DNA of 40,546 bases, taken from contig NBLY01000009.1 in the NCBI GenBank assembly GCA_002084665.1, positions 1 to 40,546 of the forward strand, written 5' to 3'. The translations under genes were made by a program, and so were the position numbers. Under the pieces are notes generated by a model. It had not been told where the DNA came from, searched no databases, and was given only the letters and a program-made list of their open reading frames with translations. This document shows, in pieces, positions 26,976 to 36,991 of the stretch (its first letter is position 1; each line of letters starts with the position of its first letter). This DNA comes from Desulfobacteraceae bacterium 4572_35.2 (GTDB lineage Bacteria; Desulfobacterota; Desulfuromonadia; Desulfuromonadales; Desulfuromonadaceae).

Positions 26976-27605
26976 TTACGATATGTGCTGCTCGGCTGAA
27001 ACAAGATCAACCATTTGCATGGCATAAATCTCAACTTGATTGCTCAGTGAATCTGAACGACTGGTGAGATATTTATGCAATAAAATAGTTGGGATAGCCA
27101 CAGCAAGCCCCGTTGCGGTTGTTATTAATGCTTCAGAAATTCCGCCACCGAGTGTCGCAGGTGAGCCAACGCCTTCAAGCGAAAGTTGAGTAAACGCCCG
27201 GATCATGCCGAGAACAGTGCCAAGTAAACCCAACAGCGGCGAGATGGTTGCGATGGTGCCCAACAATCCTAAATAGCGATCTAAACTGGCACTATGGCGT
27301 GAGCCGACCTCTTCAACGAATGTTTTGACTTGATCACGAGGCAATCCAGCAGCATTGAGGGCTACCACGAAGATACTCGACATCATGGTTCGGCGGCTTT
27401 GACAAATGGCTAAGGCTTCAACAACGTGATCTTTACGAACCAATGTTTCAATTTCGAGTGTCAGGTTTGTTGCGCTGCGCTGAATCCCCCAATAGGTCCA
27501 TACGCGCTCAAAAAAAATAGCAAAAGCCAGAATTGAACATAGAAAAATTGGATACATAAGGGGACCCCCCTTATAAAATATGTCGAGCAGTGTTCCGTTA
27601 GGCAT
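26976..27605 (-). CDS. exbB: MotA/TolQ/ExbB proton channel family protein
   Basis: FYKGGPLMYPIFLCSILAFAIFFERVW; ISPLLGLLGTVLGMIRAF; GGGISEALITTATGLAVAIPTILLHKYL. Confidence 0.93.
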   Translation of the reverse strand: MPNGTLLDIFYKGGPLMYPIFLCSILAFAIFFERVWTYWGIQRSATNLTLEIETLVRKDHVVEALAICQSRRTMMSSIFVVALNAAGLPRDQVKTFVEEVGSRHSASLDRYLGLLGTIATISPLLGLLGTVLGMIRAFTQLSLEGVGSPATLGGGISEALITTATGLAVAIPTILLHKYLTSRSDSLSNQVEIYAMQMVDLVSAEQHIS

Positions 27606-27635
27606 TTGAGAAAAAACTCCTATAATACTGAGATG

Positions 27636-28133
27636 TTATTCTTTTTTTTCATCATTCTGTGGTTGCGCTGGCGAATCAAGGGGCAACTCAATCACATCCT
27701 GCACAGGTTCCACTGTAGTCTCCACCACTTCCTCTTCGTAAATAGCATCTGCCACCGCTCCAGCCGTTGCTGGCGTTGACACAGTAGTCGGTGCTGATTC
27801 ACGGCTAGCTTTAGGCTCATCAACGACATCCTGTTTCACATCATCTTTACCCTTGTTTTTCTTGTCTTTCTTCTTTTTCTTCGCGCTACTGTCCTGATCA
27901 GAAACAGGCTGTAGCTTACCAAGTTGTCGTTTCAACTGAAAAATCTTAATAGTGCTGCAAAATGAGGCCGCGATCATCCCAAGGACAAAAGCTGACAAAA
28001 CATATAAAAACAAATATGTTTCAGGTGTCGAATATTCTAGAAAATTAAGACTGACTTTGGTCTCGTTACTGGAACAAAAAACAAAAACAAACGTTAATCC
28101 AACTAATGCAAATATTATTTTGACAAACTTCAT
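27636..28133 (-). CDS. LapA domain-containing inner membrane protein
   Basis: FALVGLTFVFVFCSSNETKVSLNFLEYSTPETYLFLYVLSAFVLGMIAA followed by a Lys/Glu-rich tail. Confidence 0.7.
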   Translation of the reverse strand: MKFVKIIFALVGLTFVFVFCSSNETKVSLNFLEYSTPETYLFLYVLSAFVLGMIAASFCSTIKIFQLKRQLGKLQPVSDQDSSAKKKKKDKKNKGKDDVKQDVVDEPKASRESAPTTVSTPATAGAVADAIYEEEVVETTVEPVQDVIELPLDSPAQPQNDEKKE

Positions 28134-28204
28134 GCAACTCTCCTCTAAAATTTCATTTTCATGTCAACACATCAAATAACAACAGACAGACGTTAGACGA
28201 TTTA

Positions 28205-28717
28205 TCATTCAACGTCAATATTGATAATCTCGCCACCAATCCCTTCACCAATAGTGAGCATGCCGACAGAGTGCCAAGGGGCACGGCGGCGATCTGTTGC
28301 ACTACCTGGATTCATAACTAAAATTGAATTAACCGTATGACAGACTGGCAAATGGCTGTGACCATAGACCAAACAATCTAACTCGACAGACTGACAGTGA
28401 CTCAGTAATCGCTCCTCAAGGCCCTCAGCATCACCCCAACCATGAATCAAACCAATTCGATAGCCTGCAAACTCAACCACTCGCTGTTCAGGAGCAATCA
28501 AGTCTATTGAGTCCATATTACCCCGCACGCAATAAAACGGCAGTTCACCGAACAGTAGCGGCACATCGGGGTGAACCAAATCTCCTGCATGTAATATGGC
28601 ATCAACATCTGAGAAATGATGTTCCAAAAGATGCTGAACAAAGTCTACACCTTCTGAAATTGAATGGAAGTGGGTATCAGAAAGAACTCCAACTTTAACT
28701 TGCTTAGCCATACTCAA
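28205..28717 (-). CDS. YfcE/MJ0936 family metallophosphoesterase
   Basis: VGVLSDTHFHS, AILHAGDLVH, VRGNMDSIDL, LIHGWGD, VYGHSHLPV, MNPGSATDRR. Confidence 0.93.
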   Translation of the reverse strand: MSMAKQVKVGVLSDTHFHSISEGVDFVQHLLEHHFSDVDAILHAGDLVHPDVPLLFGELPFYCVRGNMDSIDLIAPEQRVVEFAGYRIGLIHGWGDAEGLEERLLSHCQSVELDCLVYGHSHLPVCHTVNSILVMNPGSATDRRRAPWHSVGMLTIGEGIGGEIINIDVE

Positions 28718-28763
28718 CCACCCTCACAATTAACAAAATAAAACCTGTTCAGCATAGTAGCAT

Positions 28764-28798
28764 AAAAAAAGGCCCCCGAATCAACTTCAGAGGCCTTA
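28764..28798 (-). terminator. Rho-independent terminator downstream of glnA
   Basis: Minus strand AAGGCCTCTGAAGTTGATTCGGGGGCCTTTTTTT. Confidence 0.8.
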
Positions 28799-28823
28799 AA
28801 ATCACAATCTACTAAACTACAAA

Positions 28824-30233
28824 CTAGATGTCATAGTAAAGGTTGAACTCTTCCGGTACTGGACGCATACGAACAGGATTAACTTCCGCTTCTGTTTTGT
28901 ACTCGATCCACTTCTCAATAACATCGAGTGTAAAGACATCACCTTTTAACAAGAAGTCATGATCCGCCTGTAGGCATTCCAATGCATCCTCAAGTGATTT
29001 TGCAACACATGGGATATCTTTAAGCTCTTCAGGAGACAAGCCATAGATATCTTTATCAAGTGGCTGGCCCGGATCGATTTTATTTTCGATACCATCAAGA
29101 CCCGCCATCAATAGTGCAGCAAATGCCAAATAACCGTTACAAGATGGATCAGGAGTACGGTACTCAACACGCTTCGCAGCCGCAGCGTTTGTTACGGGGA
29201 TACGCAGTGATGCTGAACGGTTACGGTTTGAATATGCAAGATTTACTGGAGCTTCATAACCAGGAACCAAACGCTTGTAGGAGTTAGTACTAGGGTTAGT
29301 AAAAGCACAAAGCGCCTTTGCGTGCTTCATGATTCCACCGATGTAGTACATAGCCATCTTTGAAAGACCACCATAACCATCACCAGCGAACAGGTTCTCA
29401 CCATCTTTCCAGATAGATGAATGGATGTGCATACCAGAACCGTTGTCACCATAAATTGGCTTAGGCATAAAAGTAACGGTCTTGCCATTACGCACAGCAA
29501 CGTTCTTAATGATGTACTTAAACCACTGTACGGTATCGCCCATGCTTACAAGGGAGTCAAAACGCATATCGATTTCACACTGGCCGCCTGATGCAACTTC
29601 GTGGTGAGATGCCTCAATACGCATTCCAACACTTTGTAGCACTTCAACCATCTCATTACGCAGGTCAATACTAGAATCGGTTGGAGCAACAGGAAAGTAA
29701 CCCTCTTTATGGCGTGGCTTGTAACCTAAGTTAGGATACTCATCACGGCCTGTGTTCCAGCGACCCTCGATTGAATCAACCGCATAAAAAGACTGGTTAC
29801 ATGTCGATTCGAAACGAACATCATCAAAGATAAAAAACTCTGGCTCAGGGCCAAAAAATGCGGTATCGCCAATACCTGTTGATTTCAGATACGCTTCAGC
29901 CTTAGAAGCGATAAAACGTGGGTCACGAGAGTAACCTTCACGAGTAATTGGATCAATGATGTTACAAATCAGACTAAGGGTCGTTGCCTTGGGAAATGGA
30001 TCGATTTTAGCAGTATCAGGAACAGGAATCAGCAACATGTCGCTGTTATGAATCGGCTGCCATCCACGAATTGAAGAACCATCAAAGCCGATCCCTTCTT
30101 CAAAAGTATCCTCATCAAACTCTGAGACTGGTGTGGTAAAATGTTGCCAAATTCCGATAAAGTCGAGGAATTTGTAATCTACCATCTTCACATTATTATC
30201 TTTTGCAAACTGAACAACTTCTGCTGCATTCAT
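28824..30233 (-). CDS. glnA: Type I glutamate-ammonia ligase
   Basis: 469 aa; [63 protein letters not shown]. Confidence 0.97.
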   Translation of the reverse strand: MNAAEVVQFAKDNNVKMVDYKFLDFIGIWQHFTTPVSEFDEDTFEEGIGFDGSSIRGWQPIHNSDMLLIPVPDTAKIDPFPKATTLSLICNIIDPITREGYSRDPRFIASKAEAYLKSTGIGDTAFFGPEPEFFIFDDVRFESTCNQSFYAVDSIEGRWNTGRDEYPNLGYKPRHKEGYFPVAPTDSSIDLRNEMVEVLQSVGMRIEASHHEVASGGQCEIDMRFDSLVSMGDTVQWFKYIIKNVAVRNGKTVTFMPKPIYGDNGSGMHIHSSIWKDGENLFAGDGYGGLSKMAMYYIGGIMKHAKALCAFTNPSTNSYKRLVPGYEAPVNLAYSNRNRSASLRIPVTNAAAAKRVEYRTPDPSCNGYLAFAALLMAGLDGIENKIDPGQPLDKDIYGLSPEELKDIPCVAKSLEDALECLQADHDFLLKGDVFTLDVIEKWIEYKTEAEVNPVRMRPVPEEFNLYYDI

Positions 30234-30320
30234 TATTTAGATCTCCTTGAATGATTTATACGTGTGCCACATGTGCCACGCATGAGGTATTAATTCTAAC
30301 TATTAAAATTTCAACTACTT

Positions 30321-30740
<420 letters not shown>

Positions 30741-30773
30741 TCATGCAAAATTACATATCAGTAAGGAAGGTAA

Positions 30774-30789
30774 AGCAATAACCTTGCCA
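30774..30789 (-). promoter_or_regulatory. Candidate sigma-54 promoter upstream of glnB-glnA
   Basis: Minus strand TGGCAAGGTTATTGCT; matches TGGCACG-N4-TTGC at GG/GC and spacing; about 115 bp upstream of glnB. Confidence 0.5.
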
Positions 30790-31015
30790 CACATACATAA
30801 AAAGCGGATCGACGATTTTTCATCCAACAAATCAATATGTTACAAATACAAACAAACCACTAAAAGTATATTTACAAACAAAGCCAACAAAAAATGCTCA
30901 ACTTTTAATCAAAAAAGAAAAAAGATATGCACACTTTTTACTCAGCAGTGGAATGATGACGATTAACTCTTGGGAGCTTCTAAATCTATTTTACACCCTT
31001 ATTTGGTATATATTT

Positions 31016-31181
31016 ACTGACACATCAATAAGTTAGCTTGGTTCGACCCCGTGTGTCGAATTTACGTTAGAGGTTTGATTCAGTTTTTTAGACAAAACAC
31101 TGACACATCAATAAGTTAGCTTGGTTCGACCCCGTGTGTCGAATTTACGTTAGAGGTTTGATTCAGTTTTTTAGACAAAAC
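31016..31181. repeat. Perfect tandem duplication of an 83-bp unit (31016-31098, 31099-31181)
   Basis: Unit ACTGACACATCAATAAGTTAGCTTGGTTCGACCCCGTGTGTCGAATTTACGTTAGAGGTTTGATTCAGTTTTTTAGACAAAAC occurs twice without mismatch. Confidence 0.97.
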
Positions 31182-31210
31182 CTTTTATTAAGACTGTTAC
31201 TTGACTTTTA
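31150..31210 (+). repeat. Left ~60-bp inverted repeat flanking the jet operon
   Basis: TTAGAGGTTTGATTCAGTTTTTTAGACAAAACCTTTTATTAAGACTGTTACTTGACTTTTA; the reverse complement recurs at 38123-38182 with only a few differences. Confidence 0.95.
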
Positions 31211-31294
31211 TACTGAAGTTTCCCTCGTTTATCCTTCAACTACTGATCATCTAGCAGAATATGGTTCATACGACTCGACAAAAAAGCCGGGGAT

Positions 31295-31320
31295 GTATTG
31301 TGGCGATAGCGCCACAATAC
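31295..31320. promoter_or_regulatory. Perfect 11-bp inverted repeat upstream of jetA (possible operator or leader hairpin)
   Basis: GTATTGTGGCG-atag-CGCCACAATAC; not followed by a T run. Confidence 0.5.
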
Positions 31321-31496
31321 AAGAAGAAATTCACAAATATTTTACTAATTGCGATGCAAGGATATTTAACTTATATTTATATTATTGGGGAGGATTACTT
31401 GATGTGCAGCGCAACCAGACGAACAACACCTCGCTGCGTTTACGGACAAGGCTACGATGAATCTCACCACCCTTCACTAAAGAAAGCAGATGAACT

Positions 31497-32912
31497 GTGA
31501 TTTTCGGCAGACTGCACGACAACATCTTCTCGCCACTTGCGGGAAAGAACCGCCATATTTACGAAAAAGTTATTTTAGCGATCATGCCGGTTATCCTCGA
31601 TAGCGACGATGCCGACATGATCTTTCCGCCCAAGCCCCTTGTTCTCTCAACAATCTATCAATTACTCGATGACATTGAACGCCTTGAATGGTGCGCCGAA
31701 GACGAGGAAGAGATACAAGAAAAAGGTTCCACCCTCTCCATCTGCGCGAACCAGATTTACCGTCGGCTCAAGAACACGGGATGGCTCGAGGAGGAAGACG
31801 ATGGATTCAATAAGCTCGTTGTTATGCCGCCAGACGTTGCAATGTTAGTCCTCGCCTTACAAAACATCAAAAAAGCCGAAAAAAAGAACTACGGCGGTAC
31901 GGTCATTGGAATCCTGAACAATATCGAAAAGGCGTGCAGTGACCCGATAGGCCGTGGCTATGGTTTGGTAACGGCCACTGAAGAAACGCAGGCATTCATT
32001 GCCCATATTAGCCAAATCGTCCACGGCTTACGCAATTTACAGAAGCAGATACTTGACACACGGAACCCAAAAGAGATTTTGGAAGTGTTTTATGTAGATT
32101 TTGTCGACAAGATCCTTATTGCTGATTACAAGACCCTCCAAGCTGGCAACAATCCGTTTCGTTATCGCTCAAAGATCATTGATGCCCTGCAACAGCTGAA
32201 CTACGATGATGAGACAAAGCGGCAATTATGCACGGTGTATGAAGAACAACTACAAATTACTCACGCTGAAGCTGTTCAGAAGGTTGATCACAATATCAGC
32301 TACATCATCAGTGCCTTTAGTTCCATCGACAGACGGCTCCGCCGAGTAGACAGGTTTCGCGCTCAACTTGAAAACAGAGTAGCGGAAACAGTGCGCTATG
32401 TTGATAAAACACTGCCTGGCATACGACATCGCATTGCGGGGGTACTTTCAGGCGTAGGCTCGAAGATAGAAGCCGATGCCGATTGGTATTCCGACTCTGC
32501 CGCCCCCTGCCAGTTACAATTCAATCGCATGATCTCTCAGTCAAGCGCATGGACCCCACCGAAAAAACGCGAACCTGTTGCCGTTGAAGTTTTCGCAGAG
32601 AAAAAGGTCAGTGAGGCAGCACGACAGGCCAACGTACAGATGCGTGAGTTTCAGAAGAGACGTAAAATTTCACCTGTGGCCATTGCTGACTACATTGAGC
32701 GTCACCTTGGCAACAACGACAGTATCAAAGCCGATCAGTTTAGCATTCGCAGTGTTGAGGACTATGTGGCCTTTTGCCATATCGTCAACTTGCGCTACCT
32801 CAAGGGGGGCGCTCACATTGCAGCACGGTACACCATCACCCGCCACGATCAACTGATTGAAAACGACATGGTAAAAACGCAAGATTTTACCGTAACGCGA
32901 AAGAAGCGATAA
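31497..32912 (+). CDS. jetA: Wadjet anti-plasmid system protein JetA (MukF/kleisin-like)
   Basis: 471 aa, GTG start; MIFGRLHDNIFSPLAGKNRHIYEKVILAIMP; first gene of a four-gene array with MukE-, MukB- and DUF2220-like genes. Confidence 0.85.
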   Translation: MIFGRLHDNIFSPLAGKNRHIYEKVILAIMPVILDSDDADMIFPPKPLVLSTIYQLLDDIERLEWCAEDEEEIQEKGSTLSICANQIYRRLKNTGWLEEEDDGFNKLVVMPPDVAMLVLALQNIKKAEKKNYGGTVIGILNNIEKACSDPIGRGYGLVTATEETQAFIAHISQIVHGLRNLQKQILDTRNPKEILEVFYVDFVDKILIADYKTLQAGNNPFRYRSKIIDALQQLNYDDETKRQLCTVYEEQLQITHAEAVQKVDHNISYIISAFSSIDRRLRRVDRFRAQLENRVAETVRYVDKTLPGIRHRIAGVLSGVGSKIEADADWYSDSAAPCQLQFNRMISQSSAWTPPKKREPVAVEVFAEKKVSEAARQANVQMREFQKRRKISPVAIADYIERHLGNNDSIKADQFSIRSVEDYVAFCHIVNLRYLKGGAHIAARYTITRHDQLIENDMVKTQDFTVTRKKR

Positions 32913-32914
32913 TC

Positions 32915-33472
32915 ATGGAAAAATCCGATAAAGATACCCTACGCGTAGCGGCCACTATTTTACTGGAAAAACAGTTCCTCTATCTGTCCAACCAAAGTGA
33001 GCGCAAGCACTATCTCACTATTGCGGGTGAAACCAGTTACTTTGAAAATCTCTTTGAGCAATTAAGCCGCAGCGTATTCATAGATCGTAACTTAGGCTAC
33101 GTCGCCCTACTGCCAAACCCCGGTGCAAAAAGTATCAGCCTGAAGCAAGACGAAACGCTGATGCTGTTATGTTTGCGCCTTATCTATGAAGAGGGGATCG
33201 AGAACTTTGCCGCGACCGAAGGGGCCGTGACGGTAACCAGTGACAAAGTAATTGATCGCTACACCACGGAAACGCGGCTTGAACAACCAAATTTAACACG
33301 CTTCAGGGAGATTATGGTGCTGTTGAAACGCCACGGCATCGCCTCTGCAAAAAAAGAGAGCGAAGGCAAGAACATGGTGATCACTATTCGCCCTGCGATA
33401 CGCCACGTTGTTAACGATGATTATATCGTACAGCTGGAAGAGTTGGTCGGAGAAGAGAGTGATGCAGAATAA
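32915..33472 (+). CDS. jetB: Wadjet system protein JetB (DUF4194/MukE-like)
   Basis: 185 aa, 2-bp gap from jetA; AATILLEKQFLYLSNQSERKHYLTIAGETSYFENLFEQLSRSVFIDRNLGYVALLP. Confidence 0.85.
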   Translation: MEKSDKDTLRVAATILLEKQFLYLSNQSERKHYLTIAGETSYFENLFEQLSRSVFIDRNLGYVALLPNPGAKSISLKQDETLMLLCLRLIYEEGIENFAATEGAVTVTSDKVIDRYTTETRLEQPNLTRFREIMVLLKRHGIASAKKESEGKNMVITIRPAIRHVVNDDYIVQLEELVGEESDAE

Positions 33473-33540
33473 GAATCTGATTAGAGGCCGCGATTCCATC
33501 TCTTTCTGCTTCAGCGAACCGAAACATAAAAGGACCTAAA

Positions 33541-36500
33541 TTGAAATTCTTATCGAAAATAATATTGGTCAACTGGTACTTGCTTGACGGTGTAGAGCTT
33601 GAGATCAAAGGTAACACCGCCATCGTAGGCCCGAACGGATCGGGTAAGTCCTCCATCCTCGATGCCGTGCAAACAGTCCTTGCTGGCCGCGACCGCAATA
33701 AACTGAATCTGAACGCTGGTGCCAGCGGCAAAGGTAAACGGAGCGTGCACGAGTATTGCTTAGGTGTTATCTCTAATGCCGCAGGGCAAAACGTCTACTT
33801 TCGTAAAACGGCACATACTCACATTGCCCTTGTCTTCCACGATGACGTAACTAATACCCATACCACCGTCGGCATTTCAATGACCGCCTCGACATCCCTC
33901 CATGAAGAAAACGTCGAGGGACGGTTTGTGGTACCAGGAATGAACGCCAGCCTTAGTGACTTCGTGCGCCATACCAGCAATGACCGCCGCAGTGCTATTC
34001 CGTGGGTCGAAGTTAAGTCCACCATTGATCGGCTCCACCCACAGGTGATCTACTATCCTGGTAGTAATGCCTTCCGCTTTGTCAGTGAGTTATTGACTCA
34101 GCTCAGTGAAGATCCAGGCTGTCCAATGATCGACACAGATCAATTTTTAAGAAACCTGCAAAATGCCATCGCTTTTGTTCCGATCGGTGACCCAACCATG
34201 TTCGTGCGCGACTTCATCCTTCAGAACAATGATCTCTCCATTGATGATCTACGTGGAGCCATGAAGAATTATGAGGAGATGAACGCAAAGCATCAACAGG
34301 TCAGTGAGCGAATTGACGATTTAACCCAGATCGAGACGTTATGCAAAAAGGTAAAAACTCATCAGAGAAATATTGCGTACTTCAGGCTGATAAGCCTATG
34401 GAGCAACAAAGAGCACCACATTGAACTCAGTGAGCCGATCAACACTGAGATTGAAGATATCGAACAGCACCAAATTGACTGTGCTGATGCAATCAAAGAG
34501 TTCGACGACAAACGCGAACAGTTTCGCAACCAACTGAACGAAGCCAAAAACGAATTAGCTAACTCCACTGTCAAGGCACGCATCACCGCCCTTCAGCAAA
34601 AAAAGGACGTTAGCCGAAGGACAGAGGAGTTGTCTCAAAAGGAACTCGATACAACGCGTAACGAGATCTCTGAACTATTGCGCTGTAACAGTCATTTCGC
34701 TTTATTGCCACCTGAGCTTGTATCCAGTCATCAAGCACTTACAGATCACGTCAACAAGGAAGACGCTCTATTGGATCAACTGTGGCCAACTCAGCCGCAA
34801 CAAGTGGATCACGCCATTGATAGTTTTGTTGGCCTTGAACAGCAGACGCGCAATCTTCGTAGTGACAAACAAGCTCGCTACATCACCAATAAAGATCGGT
34901 TAGAAACAGAGATAGGCGGTGTGCTTAGTCATCTAAAGCAATTACGCGATGGCAAGTCCCCTCTTTCACACGACACCCTAGCAATGGTCGCTATCCTCAA
35001 AAAAAATAACATTGAGTCCCGCCCCTTTTGTGATTTGTGCGATGTAACGGATGAGACTTGGCGCTTGACCATTGAAGGTATTTTAAAGGGCAACCGTGAG
35101 GCGTTGATTGTTGACAGCAAGGATGCTCACGAAGCAGTACGGATATACAGACAAAACAAGCGAGATTGCCCAAAAGCCAAGGTGATTGATACCACGAAGA
35201 CGAAACGCTGGATTAACAAGGTATCGGCAAACACGTTGGCAACGATTATGAGTACAGAAGATGAAGACGTGCGTGCGTTCATCAATCGACAACTTGGTAA
35301 TATTGAGATGGTCGAAACGGAAAAGGAGCTATTGGCAACCAATCGTGGGGCCACGGCAGATGGGATATTTTACAATGGCGGCGTTACATCCTCCATCGAA
35401 CGTCCCCGTCCCTACCCTATCCTTGGCCGTGAGAGTCAGGCTCTGCTCTTAGAGCAACTTGAAAAAGAACTGGAACAACTGCAACAAGAGTTTAACGATA
35501 CGGATCTGGTGAGTAAAAACCTTAACGCAGTTGAGGAGGTGATCCGTTCATTCGTTAATTTTTGTGACCGCCGCCGCCAGAGCGTTGAAAAAACAAAAAA
35601 AGAGCGTGAAGAAGCTCACTTAAAAACATCGCAGCTAGATCGTGAGATAGCAGAACTCGAACAAAATCAAGACACCACGCTGCAATCGCGCATAGGGCAG
35701 CTTGAAGGTGTCGTTGCACAATTAAAAGCCGACACCGACGCACAGCAAAAGAAGCAAATAGAATTGGCTCAATTGCTCGGCAGGAAAACAGGCGATTACG
35801 CCGCACTGCAAACAAAGATAACCACCTATGAGGCACAAGAAAAAGAGCTCACTGGGCAACCAATGTGGGACAGCGAAGGTTGGGATTTTGCAGATGTGAC
35901 CGATCGTTTTCTAAAACTCCAAGAACAGTTCAATGCCGATCACCAACTGGTGATATCTCATTGTTTAAAAAAACAGCAGACCCTTGCGGCACAGCTGAAC
36001 AACGAAGAGAGTGCGGTTTATCAGCAAACATGGAAGCACCAGTCGCAATATGCCACAATTGGGGGCGTATCGAGCTTTGCTAAAAACGACAAGCCCGATT
36101 TTGATGAACTTTATGCGCGTATTGCCAGCGACAAACAAAAGCTCATTGATACCAGCCTTGCCGAATATGCTGCGAAATCTCAACAGGCACTACACGACGC
36201 TGAATTCACCTTCAGGTCACAGTTTATCTTTAAGATCAAGGAAAGCATCGACAAAGTAAAAAGTCAGCTTAGTGAGCTTAATCGTACCCTGAAGAAAATT
36301 ACATTCCACGGTGAACGATACACCTTCAAATGGTCGTATAACCCTGAGTATAAAAATATCGTCAAACTGTTTGATGCCATTGACGAGAATCCGAACTTCA
36401 GCTTGTCGGGGCTGTTTGACCCAAGTAATGACCCCACCTCCCCCCACTATGACGCAATACAGGAGATCAACGGGGCGTTGAAGGATTCACAGCAAAGCTC

Positions 36501-36990
36501 GCGATTGGAAGATTATCGCTCCTATTTTGTTTTCGACATCGAAATGCACTCCCAGGATGGCGAGTTGAAATCCAATATGCGCAACCGTATTGCCAAAGGT
36601 TCAGGTGGCGAAGGCCAAAGTCCTTATTACGTTGCCATTGGTGCGGCCCTGGCATCAACGTACCGGCTACGTAACACCTCTGAAGGGGTGAAAGGTGGAA
36701 TACACCTGATTATGTTTGATGAAGCGTTCTCAAAGCTCGATGTTGAGAACTGCGGCAACTGTTTAAACTTCCTACAGGACATCAACCTTCAGGTGTTGCT
36801 TGGTGCTCCAGATGAGAAGCACACCATCCTTTCAGCCTCGATGGATACCATCATCAATATCTACCGTGAAGAACAGGCGATTGATATTAGCATTGAGTAT
36901 CCGACTAAGGCCGCGCACGCATTACTGCAGCAAGACAATCCGACGATTAATAAGCCCGTTCCTGATTCAAACGCTACAATAGGGGCATAA
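33541..36990 (+). CDS. jetC: Wadjet system SMC-like ATPase JetC
   Basis: 1149 aa; Walker A AIVGPNGSGKSSILDAVQTVLAG, coiled coils, signature KGSGGEGQSPYYVAIGAALASTYRL, Walker B GGIHLIMFDEAFSKLD. Confidence 0.93.
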   Translation: MKFLSKIILVNWYLLDGVELEIKGNTAIVGPNGSGKSSILDAVQTVLAGRDRNKLNLNAGASGKGKRSVHEYCLGVISNAAGQNVYFRKTAHTHIALVFHDDVTNTHTTVGISMTASTSLHEENVEGRFVVPGMNASLSDFVRHTSNDRRSAIPWVEVKSTIDRLHPQVIYYPGSNAFRFVSELLTQLSEDPGCPMIDTDQFLRNLQNAIAFVPIGDPTMFVRDFILQNNDLSIDDLRGAMKNYEEMNAKHQQVSERIDDLTQIETLCKKVKTHQRNIAYFRLISLWSNKEHHIELSEPINTEIEDIEQHQIDCADAIKEFDDKREQFRNQLNEAKNELANSTVKARITALQQKKDVSRRTEELSQKELDTTRNEISELLRCNSHFALLPPELVSSHQALTDHVNKEDALLDQLWPTQPQQVDHAIDSFVGLEQQTRNLRSDKQARYITNKDRLETEIGGVLSHLKQLRDGKSPLSHDTLAMVAILKKNNIESRPFCDLCDVTDETWRLTIEGILKGNREALIVDSKDAHEAVRIYRQNKRDCPKAKVIDTTKTKRWINKVSANTLATIMSTEDEDVRAFINRQLGNIEMVETEKELLATNRGATADGIFYNGGVTSSIERPRPYPILGRESQALLLEQLEKELEQLQQEFNDTDLVSKNLNAVEEVIRSFVNFCDRRRQSVEKTKKEREEAHLKTSQLDREIAELEQNQDTTLQSRIGQLEGVVAQLKADTDAQQKKQIELAQLLGRKTGDYAALQTKITTYEAQEKELTGQPMWDSEGWDFADVTDRFLKLQEQFNADHQLVISHCLKKQQTLAAQLNNEESAVYQQTWKHQSQYATIGGVSSFAKNDKPDFDELYARIASDKQKLIDTSLAEYAAKSQQALHDAEFTFRSQFIFKIKESIDKVKSQLSELNRTLKKITFHGERYTFKWSYNPEYKNIVKLFDAIDENPNFSLSGLFDPSNDPTSPHYDAIQEINGALKDSQQSSRLEDYRSYFVFDIEMHSQDGELKSNMRNRIAKGSGGEGQSPYYVAIGAALASTYRLRNTSEGVKGGIHLIMFDEAFSKLDVENCGNCLNFLQDINLQVLLGAPDEKHTILSASMDTIINIYREEQAIDISIEYPTKAAHALLQQDNPTINKPVPDSNATIGA

Positions 36991-36991
36991 G

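Noticed and set aside
30234-30320. Direct repeat TGGCACA between glnB and glnA as a sigma-54 promoter
   Set aside because: The -12 GC is not at the required spacing from either TGGCAC box; I kept only the site upstream of glnB.
31016-31181. Possible CRISPR-like array from repeated sequence
   Set aside because: It is a two-unit perfect tandem duplication of 83 bp with no variable spacers and no cas genes.
31134-31500. ORFs 31134-31460 and 31261-31500 upstream of jetA
   Set aside because: They start inside the repeat or hairpin leader, have no family resemblance and no clear RBS; probably non-coding.
33550-36658. Numerous overlapping minus-strand and out-of-frame ORFs within jetC
   Set aside because: They are shadows of the long JetC frame and show no independent family features.
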